Part shown: positions 26,350 through 38,758 of the stretch, in pieces | How positions within the stretch are numbered: position 1 is the stretch's first letter | Layout of the letters: each line of letters opens with the position of its first letter | Origin: Rattus norvegicus | Taxonomy: Eukaryota; Chordata; Mammalia; Rodentia; Muridae | Direction: 5' to 3' | DNA: 64,000 nucleotides | NCBI RefSeq assembly: GCF_036323735.1 | Contig: NC_086031.1 | Coordinates: forward strand, 31,298,225-31,362,224 | Translations under genes and position numbers: made by a program | Notes under the pieces: generated by a model | The model's database searches: none | Seen by the model: the letters and a program-made list of their open reading frames with translations, nothing else | What the model was told of the DNA's origin: nothing

Positions 26350-29300
26350 GGACGCTAAGTATCATAGTGTATTCAGTAGGTTCCCAATAGGATTCGCATG
26401 TAATAAGCTTGTTATTCAAGATAGAGCAACGTTTTACGGAACGGAAACACTGTTTCTCTGTGAATTCAGTTAGTTCCCAGTAGCAGGCTCTTGTAATATG
26501 CGTACTTCTAAAGATTTATCAAAATTTGGTGTGCCTAATCTGAGTAACCTGGTGAAATGGCTTAGTTCCCAATAGGCCGCAGTAGTACTAAGTGGACTGT
26601 TCGGGATATAGAAAAATTTTCACGAATGGAATCAAAATTTCTAGGCGAATTCAGTGAGTTCCCAATGGGACATGCTTGTATGAGTGTGCTTTTCAATATG
26701 TAACAACATTTTAAGGAACGGACTCTAAGTAACTTGGTGAATTCAGTACGTTCCCAATAGGATTCGCATGTAATAAGCTTGTTATTCAAGATAGAGCACT
26801 GTTTTAAGGAACGGAAACACTGTTTCTCTGTGAATTCAGTTAGTTCCCAGTAGCAGGCTCTTGTAATATGCGTACTTCTAAAGATTTATCAAAATTTGTT
26901 TTGCCGAATCTGAGTAACATGGTGAATTCGGTTAGTTCCCAATAGGCCGCAGTAGTAATAAGTGGAGTATTCGGGATACAGAAAAATTTTCACGAATGGA
27001 ATCAAAATTTCTAGGCGAATTCAGTGAGTTCCCAATGGGACATGCTTGTATGAGTGTGCTTTTCAATATGTAACAACATTTTAAGGAACGGACTCTAAGT
27101 AACATGGTGAATTCAGTAGGTTCCCAATAGGATTCGCATGTAAAAAGCTTGTTATTCAAGATAGAGCAACGTTTTAAGGAACGGAAACACTGTTTCTCTG
27201 TGAATTCAGTTAGTTCCCAGTAGCAGGCTCTTGTAATATGCGTACTTCTAAAGATTTATCAAAATTTGGTTTGCCGAATCTGAGTAACATGGTGAATTCG
27301 GTTAGTTCCCAATAGGCCGCAGTAGTAATAAGTGGACTGTTCGGGATATAGAAAAATTTTCACGAATGGAATCAAAATTTCTAGGCGAATTCCGTGAGTT
27401 CCCAATGGGACATGCTTGTATGAGTGTGCTTTTCAATATGTAACAACATTTTAAGGAACGGACGCTAAGTATCATGGTGTATTCAGTAGGTTCCCAATAG
27501 GATTCGCATGTAATAAGCTTGTTATTCAAGATAGAGCAACGTTTTACGGAACGGAAACACTGTTTCTCTGTGAATTCAGTTAGTTCCCAGTAGCAGGCTC
27601 TTGTAATATGCGTACTTCTAAAGATTTATCAAAATTTGGTGTGCCTAATCTGAGGAACCTGGTGAAATGGGTTAGTTCCCAATAGGCCGCAGTAGTACTA
27701 AGTGGACTGTTCGGAATATAGAAAAATTTTCACGAATGGAATCAAAATTTCTAGGCGAATTCAGTGAGTTCCCAATGGGACATGCTTGTATGAGTGTGCT
27801 TTTCAATATGTAACAACATTTTAAGGAACGGACTCTAAGTAACTTGGTGAATTCAGTAGGTTCCCAATAGGATTCGCATGTAATAAGCTTGTTATTCAAG
27901 ATAGAGCAATGTTTTAAGGAACGGAAACACTGTTTCTCTGTGAATTCAGTTAGTTCCCAGTAGCAGGCTCTTGTAATATGCGTACTTCTAAAGATTTATC
28001 AAAATTTGGTTTGCCGAATCTGAGAAACATGGTGAATTCGGTTAGTTTCCAATAGGCCGCAGTAGTAATAAGTGGAGTGTTCGGGATACAGAAAAATTTT
28101 CACGAATGGAATCAAAATTTCTAGGCGAATTCAGTGAGTTCCCAATGGGACATGCTTGTATGAGTGTGCTTTTCAATATGTAACAACATTTTGAGGAACG
28201 GACTCTAAGTAACATGGTGAATTCAGTAGGTTCCCAATAGGATTCGCATGTAAAAAGCTTGTTATTCAAGATAGAGCAACGTTTTAAGGAACGGAAACAC
28301 TGTTTCTCTGTGAATTCAGTTAGTTCCCAGTAGCAGGCTCTTGTAATATGCGTACTTCTAAAGATTTATCAAAATTTGGTGTGCCGAATCTGAGTAACAT
28401 GGTGAATTCGGTTAGTTCCCAATAGGCCGCAGTAGTAATAAGTGGACCGTTCGGGATATAGAAAAATTTCACGAACTGAATCAAAATTTCTAGGCGAATT
28501 CAGTGAGTTCCCAATGGGACATGCTTGTATGAGTGTGCTTTTCAATATGTAACAACATTTTAAGGAACGGACTCTAAGTAACATGGTGAATTCAGTAGGT
28601 TCCCAATAGGATTCGCATGTAATAAGCTTGTTATTCAAGATAGAGCAACGTTTTAAGGAACGGAAACACTGTTTCTCTGTGAATTCAGTTAGTTCCCAGT
28701 AGCAGGCTCTTGTAATATGCGTACTTCTAAAGATTTATCAAAATTTGGTTTGCCGAATTTGAGTAACATGGTGAATTCGGTTAGTTCCCAATCGGCCGCA
28801 GTAGTAATAAGTGGAGTGTTCAGGATACAGAAAAATTTTCACGAATGGAATCAAAATTTCTAGGCGAATTCAGTGAGTTCCCAATGGGACATGCTTGTAT
28901 GAGTGTGCTTTTCAATATGTAACAACATTTTAAGGAACGGACTCTAAGTAACATGGTGAATTCAGTAGGTTCCCAATAGGATTCACATGTAAAAAGCTTG
29001 TTATTCAAGATAGAGCAACGTTTTAAGGAACGGAAACACTGTTTCACTGTGAATTCAGTTAGTTCCCAGTAGCGGGCTCTTGTAATATGCGTACTTCTAA
29101 AGATTTATCAAAATTTGGTGTGCCGAATCTGAGTAACATGGTGAATTCGGTTAGTTCCCAATAGGCCGCAGTAGTAATAAGTGGACTGTTCGGGATATAG
29201 AAAAATTTTCACGAATGGAATCAAAATTACTAGGCGAATTCAGTGAGTTCCCAATGGGACATGCTTGTATGAGTGTGGTTTTCAATATGTAACAACATTT

Positions 29301-31157
29301 TAAGGAACGGACGCTAAGTATCATGGTGTATTCAGTAGGTTCCCAATAGGATTCGCATGTAAAAAGCTTGTTATTCAAGATAGAGCAACGTTTTAAGGAA
29401 CGGAAACACTGTTTCTCTGTGAATTCAGTTAGTTCCCAGTAGCAGGCTCTTGTAATATGCGTACTTCTAAAGATTTATCAAAATTTGGTGTGCCGAATCT
29501 GAGTAACATGGTGAATTCGGTTAGTTCCCAATAGGCCGCAGTAGTACTAGGTGGACTGTTCGGGATATAGAAAAATTTTCACGACTGGAATCAAAATTTC
29601 TAGGCGAATTCAGTGAGTTCCCAATGGGACATGCTTGTATGAGTGTGCTTTTCAATATGTAACAACATTTTAAGGAACGGACTCTATGTAACATGGTGAA
29701 TTCAGTAGGTTCCCAATAGGATTCGCATGTAATAAGCTTGTTATTCAAGATAGAGCAGCGTTTTATGGAACGGAAACACTGTTTCTCTGTGAATTCAGTT
29801 AGTTCCCTGTAGCAGGCTCTTGTAATATGCGTAATTCTAAAGATTTATCAAAATTTGGTGTGCCGAATCTGAGTAACATGGTGAATTGGGTTAGTTCCCA
29901 ATAGGCCGCAGTAGTACTAAGTGGACTGTTCGGGATATAGAAAAATTTTCACGAATGGAATCAAAATTTCTAGGCGAATTCAGTGAGTTCCCAATGGGAC
30001 ATGCTTGTATGAGTGTGCTTTTCAATATGTAACAACATTTTAAGGAACGGACTCTAAGTAACTTGGTGAATTCAGTACGTTCCCAATAGGATCCGCGTGT
30101 AATAAGCTTGTTATTCAAGATAGAGCACTGTTTTAAGGAACGGAAACACTGTTTCTCTGTGAATTCAGTTAGTTCCCAGTAGCAGGCTCTTGTAATATGC
30201 GTACTTCTAAAGATTTATCAAAATTTGTTTTGCCGAATCTGAGTAACATGGTGAATTCGGTTAGTTCCCAATAGGCCGCAGTAGAAATAAGTGGAGTGTT
30301 CGGGATACATAAAAATTTTCACGAATGGAATCAAAATTTCTAGGCGAATTCAGTGAGTTCCCAATGGGACATGCTTGTATGAGTGTGCTTTTCAATATGT
30401 AACAACATTTTGAGGAACGGACTCTAAGTAACATGGTGAATTCAGTAGGTTCCCAATAGGATTCGCATGTAAAAAGCTTGTTATTCAAGATAGAGCAACG
30501 TTTTAAGGAACGGAAACAATGTTTCTCTGTGAATTCAGTTAGTTCCCAGTAGCAGGCTCTTGTAATATGCGTACTTCTAAAGATTTATCAAAATTTGGTG
30601 TGCCGAATCTGAGTAACATGGTGAATTCGGTTAGTTCCCAATAGGCCGCAGTAGTAATAAGTGGACCGTTCGGGATATAGAAAAATTTCACGAACTGAAT
30701 CAAAATTTCTAGGCGAATTCAGTGAGTTCCCAATGGGACATGCTTGTATGAGTGTGCTTTTCAATATGTAACAACATTGTAAGGAACGGACTCTAAGTAA
30801 CATGGTGAATTCAGTAGGTTCCCAATAGGATTCGCATGTAATAAGCTTGTTATTCAAGATAGAGCAACGTTTTAAGGAACGGAAACACTCTTTCTCTGTG
30901 AATTCAGTTAGTTCCCAGTAGCAGGCTCTTGTAATATGCGTACTTCTAAAGATTTATCAAAATTTGGTTTGCCGAATTTGAGTAACATGGTGAATTCGGT
31001 TAGTTCCCAATCGGCCGCAGTAGTAATAAGTGGAGTGTTCGGGATACAGAAAAATTTTCACGAATGGAATCAAAATTTCTAGGCGAATTCAGTGAGTTCC
31101 CAATGGGACATGCTTGTATGAGTGTGCTTTTCAATATGTAACAACATTTTAAGGAAC
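26350..31157. repeat. 13-monomer tandem duplication in domain II, copy 2 (4808 bp, edges approximate)
   Basis: Second copy of the preceding 4808 bp with the same markers in order. A few differences are visible by eye, for example GTACTAAG near 29911 where copy 1 has GTAATAAG, and ACATAAAAATTT near 30307 where copy 1 has ACAGAAAAATTT. After about 31157 the order continues into the right copy of the 11.1-kb duplication. Confidence 0.82.
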
Positions 31158-34100
31158 GGACTCTAAGTAACATGGTGAATTCAGTAGGTTCCCAATAGGA
31201 TTCACATGTAAAAAGCTTGTTATTCAAGATAGAGCAACGTTTTAAGGAACGGAAACACTGTTTCTCTGTGAATTCAGTTAGTTCCCAGTAGCGGGCTCTT
31301 GTAATATGCGTACTTCTAAAGATTTATCAAAATTTGGTGTGCCGAATCTGAGTAACATGGTGAATTCGGTTAGTTCCCAATAGGCCGCAGTAGTAATAAG
31401 TGGACTGTTCGGGATATAGAAAAATTTTCACGAATGGAATCAAAATTACTAGGCGAATTCAGTGAGTTCCCAATGGGACATGCTTGTATGAGTGTGGTTT
31501 TCAATATGTAACAACATTTTAAGGAACGGACGCTAAGTATCATGGTGTATTCAGTAGGTTCCCAATAGGATTCGCATGTAAAAAGCTTGTTATTCAAGAT
31601 AGAGCAACGTTTTATGGAACGGAAACACTGTTTCTCTGTGAATTCAGTTAGTTCCCTGTAGCAGGCTCTTGTAATATGCGTACTTCTAAAGATTTATCAA
31701 AATTTGGTGTGCCGAATCTGAGTAACATGGTGAATTCGGTTAGTTCCCAATAGGCCGCAGTAGTACTAAGTGGACTGTTCGGGATATAGAAAAATTTTCA
31801 CGAATGGAATCAAAATTTCTAGGCGAATTCAGTGAGTTCCCAATGGGACATGCTTGTATGAGTGTGCTTTTCAATATGTAACAACATTTTAAGGAACGGA
31901 CTCTAAGTAACTTGGTGAATTCAGTACGTTCCCAATAGGATTCGCATGTAATAAGCTTGTTATTCAAGATAGAGCACTGTTTTAAGGAACGGAAACACTG
32001 TTTCTCTGTGAATTCAGTTAGTTCCCAGTAGCAGGCTCTTGTAATATGCGTACTTCTAAAGATTTATCAAAATTTGTTTTGCCGAATCTGAGTAACATGG
32101 TGAATTCGGTTAGTTCCCAATAGGCCGCAGTAGTAATAAGTGGAGTATTCGGGATACAGAAAAATTTTCACGAATGGAATCAAAATTTCTAGGCGAATTC
32201 AGTGAGTTCCCAATGGGACATGCTTGTATGAGTGTGCTTTTCAATATGTAACAACATTTTAAGGAACGGACTCTAAGTAACATGGTGAATTCAGTAGGTT
32301 CCCAATAGGATTCGCATGTAAAAAGCTTGTTATTCAAGATAGAGCAACGTTTTAAGGAACGGAAACACTGTTTCTCTGTGAATTCAGTTAGTTCCCAGTA
32401 GCAGGCTCTTGTAATATGCGTACTTCTAAAGATTTATCAAAATTTGGTTTGCCGAATCTGAGTAACATGGTGAATTCGGTTAGTTCCCAATAGGCCGCAG
32501 TAGTAATAAGTGGACTGTTCGGGATATAGAAAAATTTTCACGAATGGAATCAAAATTTCTAGGCGAATTCCGTGATTTCCCAATGGGACATGCTTGTATG
32601 AGTGTGCTTTTCAATATGTAACAACATTTTAAGGAACGGACGCTAAGTATCATGGTGTATTCAGTAGGTTCCCAATAGGATTCGCATGTAATAAGCTTGT
32701 TATTCAAGATAGAGCAACGTTTTACGGAACGGAAACACTGTTTCTCTGTGAATTCAGTTAGTTCCCAGTAGCAGGCTCTTGTAATATGCGTACTTCTAAA
32801 GATTTATCAAAATTTGGTGTGCCTAATCTGAGTAACCTGGTGAAATGGGTTAGTTCCCAATAGGCCGCAGTAGTACTAAGTGGACTGTTCGGAATATAGA
32901 AAAATTTTCACGATTGGAATCAAAATTTCTAGGCGAATTCAGTGAGTTCCCAATGGGACATGCTTGTATGAGTGTGCTTTTCAATATGTAACAACATTTT
33001 AAGGAACGGACTCTAAGTAACTTGGTGAATTCAGTACGTTCCCAATAGGATTCGCATGTAATAAGCTTGTTATTCAAGATAGAGCACTGTTTTAAGGAAC
33101 GGAAACACTGTTTCTCTGTGAATTCAGTTAGTTCCCAGTAGCAGGCTCTTGTAATATGCGTACTTCTAAAGATTTATCAAAATTTGTTTTGCCGAATCTG
33201 AGTAACATGGTGAATTCGGTTAGTTCCCAATAGGCCGCAGTAGTAATAAGTGGAGTATTCGGGATACAGAAAAATTTTCACGAATGGAATCAAAATTTCT
33301 AGGCGAATTCAGTGAGTTCCCAATGGGACATGCTTGTATGAGTGTGCTTTTCAATATGTAACAACATTTTAAGGAACGGACTCTAAGTAACATGGTGAAT
33401 TCAGTAGGTTCCCAATAGGATTCGCATGTAAAAAGCTTGTTATTCAAGATAGAGCAACGTTTTAAGGAACGGAAACACTGTTTCTCTGTGAATTCAGTTA
33501 GTTCCCAGTAGCAGGCTCTTGTAATATGCGTACTTCTAAAGATTTATCAAAATTTGGTTTGCCGAATCTGAGTAACATGGTGAATTCGGTTAGTTCCCAA
33601 TAGGCCGCAGTAGTAATAAGTGGACTGTTCGGGATATAGAAAAATTTTCACGAATGGAATCAAAATTTCTAGGCGAATTCCGTGAGTTCCCAATGGGACA
33701 TGCTTGTATGAGTGTGCTTTTCAATATGTAACAACATTTTAAGGAACGGACGCTAAGTATCATGGTGTATTCAGTAGGTTCCCAATAGGATTCGCATGTA
33801 ATAAGCTTGTTATTCAAGATAGAGCAACGTTTTACGGAACGGAAACACTGTTTCTCTGTGAATTCAGTTAGTTCCCAGTAGCAGGCTCTTGTAATATGCG
33901 TACTTCTAAAGATTTATCAAAATTTGGTGTGCCTAATCTGAGGAACCTGGTGAAATGGGTTAGTTCCCAATAGGCCGCAGTAGTACTAAGTGGACTGTTC
34001 GGAATATAGAAAAATTTTCACGAATGGAATCAAAATTTCTAGGCGAATTCAGTGAGTTCCCAATGGGACATGCTTGTATGAGTGTGCTTTTCAATATGTA

Positions 34101-34321
34101 ACAACATTTTAAGGAACGGACTCTAAGTAACTTGGTGAATTCAGTAGGTTCCCAATAGGATTCGCATGTAATAAGCTTGTTATTCAAGATAGAGCAATGT
34201 TTTAAGGAACGGAAACACTGTTTCTCTGTGAATTCAGTTAGTTCCCAGTAGCAGGCTCTTGTAATATGCGTACTTCTAAAGATTTATCAAAATTTGATGT
34301 GCCGAATCTGAGTAACATGGT
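30623..34321. repeat. 10-monomer block, right copy of the 11.1-kb duplication
   Basis: Ten monomers (3699 bp) matching 19527-23225 at an offset of 11,096 bp. It contains its own 3-monomer repeats at 32102-33211 and 33212-34321. Within it the monomer near 32842 is a mosaic (GATTGGAATC and GTACGTTCCC) not matched by its left counterpart. Directly after 34321 one monomer present on the left (23226-23594) is absent, so the offset falls to 10,726 bp from there to about 36 kb. Confidence 0.78.
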
Positions 34322-35060
34322 GAATTCGGTTAGTTCCCAATAGGCCGCAGTAGTAATAAGTGGACCGTTCGGGATATAGAAAAATTTCACGAACTGAATC
34401 AAAATTTCTAGGCGAATTCAGTGAGTTCCCAATGGGACATGCTTGTATGAGTGTGCTTTTCAATATGTAACAACATTTTAAGGAACGGACTCTAAGTAAC
34501 ATGGTGAATTCAGTAGGTTCCCAATAGGATTCGCATGTAATAAGCTTGTTATTCAAGATAGAGCAACGTTTTAAGGAACGGAAACACTGTTTCTCTGTGA
34601 ATTCAGTTAGTTCCCAGTAGCAGGCTCTTGTAATATGCGTACTTCTAAAGATTTATCAAAATTTGGTTTGCCGAATTTGAGTAACATGGTGAATTCGGTT
34701 AGTTCCCAATCGGCCGCAGTAGTAATAAGTGGAGTGTTCAGGATACAGAAAAATTTTCACGAATGGAATCAAAATTTCTAGGCGAATTCAGTGAGTTCCC
34801 AATGGGACATGCTTGTATGAGTGTGCTTTTCAATATGTAACTACATTTTAAGGAACGGACTCTAAGTAACATGGTGAATTCAGTAGGTTCCCAATAGGAT
34901 TCACATGTAAAAAGCTTGTTATTCAAGATAGAGCAACGTTTTAAGGAACGGAAACACTGTTTCACTGTGAATTCAGTTAGTTCCCAGTAGCGGGCTCTTG
35001 TAATATGCGTACTTCTAAAGATTTATCAAAATTTGGTGTGCCGAATCTGAGTAACATGGT
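34322..35060. repeat. Two monomers linking the 11.1-kb duplication to the second 5-monomer pair
   Basis: The first carries the one-base D loss (AAATTTCACGAACTG). The second has TCGGCCGC and GTTCAGGATACAG. They match 23595-24334 and 28403-29142, so they belong to the same ancestral order with one monomer missing before them. Confidence 0.75.
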
Positions 35061-36909
35061 GAATTCGGTTAGTTCCCAATAGGCCGCAGTAGTAATAAGT
35101 GGACTGTTCGGGATATAGAAAAATTTTCACGAATGGAATCAAAATTACTAGGCGAATTCAGTGAGTTCCCAATGGGATATGCTTGTATGAGTGTGGTTTT
35201 CAATATGTAACAACATTTTAAGGAACGGACGCTAAGTATCATGGTGTATTCAGTAGGTTCCCAATAGGATTCGCATGTAAAAAGCTTGTTATTCAAGATA
35301 GAGCAACGTTTTAAGGAACGGAAACACTGTTTCTCTGTGAATTCAGTTAGTTCCCAGTAGCAGGCTCTTGTAATATGCGTACTTCTAAAGATTTATCAAA
35401 ATTTGGTGTGCCGAATCTGAGTAACATGGTGAATTCGGTTAGTTCCCAATAGGCCGCAGTAGTACTAGGTGGACTGTTCGGGATATAGAAAAATTTTCAC
35501 GACTGGAATCAAAATTTCTAGGCGAATTCAGTGAGTTCCCAATGGGACATGCTTGTATGAGTGTGCTTTTCAATATGTAACAACATTTTAAGGAACGGAC
35601 TCTATGTAACATGGTGAATTCAGTAGGTTCCCAATAGGATTCGCAGGTAATAAGCTTGTTATTCAAGATAGAGCAACGTTTTATGGAACGGAAACACTGT
35701 TTCTCTGTGAATTCAGTTAGTTCCCTGTAGCAGGCTCTTGTAATATGCGTACTTCTAAAGATTTATCAAAATTTGGTGTGCCGAATCTGAGTAACATGGT
35801 GAATTGGGTTAGTTCCCAATAGGCCGCAGTAGTACTAAGTGGACTGTTCGGGATATAGAAAACTTTTCACGAATGGAATCAAAATTTCTAGGCGAATTCA
35901 GTGAGTTCCCAATGGGACATGCTTGTATGAGTGTGCTTTTCAATATGTAACAACATTTTAAGGAACGGACTCTAAGTAACTTGGTGAATTCAGTACGTTC
36001 CCAATAGGATCCGCATGTAATAAGCTTGTTATTCAAGATAGAGCACTGTTTTAAGGAACGGAAACACTGTTTCTCTGTGAATTCAGTTAGTTCCCAGTAG
36101 CAGGCTCTTGTAATATGCGTACTTCTAAAGATTTATCAAAATTTGGTTTGCCTAATCTGAGTAACATGGTGAATTCGGTTAGCTCCCAATAGGCCGCAGT
36201 AGTAATAAGTGGAGTGTTCGGGATACAGAAAAATTTTCACGAATGGAATCAAAATTTCTAGGCGAATTCAGTGAGTTCCCAATGGGACATGCTTGTATGA
36301 GTGTGCTTTTCAATATGTAACAACATTTTAAGGAACGGACTCTAAGTAACATGGTGAATTCAGTAGGTTCCCAAAGGATTCGCATGTAATAAGCTTGTTA
36401 TTCAAGATAGAGCAACGTTTTAAGGAACGGAAACACTGTTTCTCTGTGAATTCAGTTAGTTCCCAGTAGCAGGCTCTTGTAATATGCGTACTTCTAAAGA
36501 TTTATCAAAATTTGGTTTGCCGAATCTGAGTAACATGGTGAATTCGGTTAGTTCCCAATAGGCCGCAGTAGTACTAAGTGGACTGTTCGGGATATAGAAA
36601 AATTTTCACGAATGGAATCAAAATTTCTAGGCGAATTCAGTGAGTTCCCAATGGGACATGCTTGTATGAGCGTGCTTTTCAATATGTAACAACATTTTAA
36701 GGAACGGACTCTAAGTAACATGTTGAATTCAGTAGGTTCCCAATAGGATTCGCATGTAATAAGCTTGTTATTCAAGATAGAGCAACGTTTTAAGGAACGG
36801 AAACACTGTTTCACTGTGAATTCAGTTAGTTCCCAGTAGCGGGCTCTTGTAATATGCGTACTTCTAAAGATTTATCAAAATTTGGTGTGCCGAATCTGAG
36901 TAACATGGT
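35061..36909. repeat. 5-monomer higher-order repeat, domain II/III boundary, copy 1 (1849 bp)
   Basis: The first three monomers are the ATTACTAGG, CACGACTGG and GAATTGGG classes known from domain II. The last two are new: one with GTTAGCTCCC plus a one-base loss (CCCAAAGGATTC near 36371), and one with TATGAGCGTGC and CATGTTGAATTC. The latter two become the dominant classes of domain III, so this pair marks the class turnover. Confidence 0.8.
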
Positions 36910-38758
36910 GAATTCGGTTAGTTCCCAATAGGCCGCAGTAGTAATAAGTGGACTGTTCGGGATATAGAAAAATTTTCACGAATGGAATCAAAATTACTAG
37001 GCGAATTCAGTGAGTTCCCAATGGGACATGCTTGTATGAGTGTGGTTTTCAATATGTAACAACATTTTAAGGAACGGACGCTAAGTATCATGGTGTATTC
37101 AGTAGGTTCCCAATAGGATTCGCATGTAAAAAGCTTGTTATTCAAGATAGAGCAACGTTTTAAGGAACGGAAACACTGTTTCTCTGTGAATTCAGTTAGT
37201 TCCCAGTAGCAGGCTCTTGTAATATGCGTACTTCTAAAGATTTATCAAAATTTGGTGTGCCGAATCTGAGTAACATGGTGAATTCGGTTAGTTCCCAATA
37301 GGCCGCAGTAGTACTAGGTGGACTGTTCGGGATATAGAAAAATTTTCACGACTGGAATCAAAATTTCTAGGCGAATTCAGTGAGTTCCCAATGGGACATG
37401 CTTGTATGAGTGTGCTTTTCAATATGTAACAACATTTTAAGGAACGGACTCTATGTAACATGGTGAATTCAGTAGGTTCCCAATAGGATTCGCAGGTAAT
37501 AAGCTTGTTATTCAAGATAGAGCAACGTTTTATGGAACGGAAACACTGTTTCTCTGTGAATTCAGTTAGTTCCCTGTAGCAGGCTCTTGTAATATGCGTA
37601 CTTCTAAAGATTTATCAAAATTTGGTGTGCCGAATCTGAGTAACATGGTGAATTGGGTTAGTTCCCAATAGGCCGCAGTAGTACTAAGTGGACTGTTCGG
37701 GATATAGAAAACTTTTCACGAATGGAATCAAAATTTCTAGGCGAATTCAGTGAGTTCCCAATGGGACATGCTTGTATGAGTGTGCTTTTCAATATGTAAC
37801 AACATTTTAAGGAACGGACTCTAAGTAACTTGGTGAATTCAGTACGTTCCCAATAGGATCCGCATGTAATAAGCTTGTTATTCAAGATAGAGCACTGTTT
37901 TAAGGAACGGAAACACTGTTTCTCTGTGAATTCAGTTAGTTCCCAGTAGCAGGCTCTTGTAATATGCGTACTTCTAAAGATTTATCAAAATTTGGTTTGC
38001 CTAATCTGAGTAACATGGTGAATTCGGTTAGCTCCCAATAGGCCGCAGTAGTAATAAGTGGAGTGTTCGGGATACAGAAAAATTTTCACGAATGGAATCA
38101 AAATTTCTAGGCGAATTCAGTGAGTTCCCAATGGGACATGCTTGTATGAGTGTGCTTTTCAATATGTAACAACATTTTAAGGAACGGACTCTAAGTAACA
38201 TGGTGAATTCAGTAGGTTCCCAAAGGATTCGCATGTAATAAGCTTGTTATTCAAGATAGAGCAACGTTTTAAGGAACGGAAACACTGTTTCTCTGTGAAT
38301 TCAGTTAGTTCCCAGTAGCAGGCTCTTGTAATATGCGTACTTCTAAAGATTTATCAAAATTTGGTTTGCCGAATCTGAGTAACATGGTGAATTCGGTTAG
38401 TTCCCAATAGGCCGCAGTAGTACTAAGTGGACTGTTCGGGATATAGAAAAATTTTCACGAATGGAATCAAAATTTCTAGGCGAATTCAGTGAGTTCCCAA
38501 TGGGACATGCTTGTATGAGCGTGCTTTTCAATATGTAACAACATTTTAAGGAACGGACTCTAAGTAACATGTTGAATTCAGTAGGTTCCCAATAGGATTC
38601 GCATGTAATAAGCTTGTTATTCAAGATAGAGCAACGTTTTAAGGAACGGAAACACTGTTTCTCTGTGAATTCAGTTAGTTCCCAGTAGCAGGCTCTTGTA
38701 ATATGCGTACTTCTAAAGATTTATCAAAATTTGCTGTGCCGAATCTGAGTAACATGGT
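36910..38758. repeat. 5-monomer higher-order repeat, domain II/III boundary, copy 2 (1849 bp)
   Basis: Tandem copy of the preceding block at an offset of 1849 bp, including the unusual TCGCAGGTAATAAG (35641 and 37490), AGAAAACTTTTCACG (about 35858 and 37707) and TATGAGCGTGC (36665 and 38514). By eye it is nearly identical to copy 1. Confidence 0.82.
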
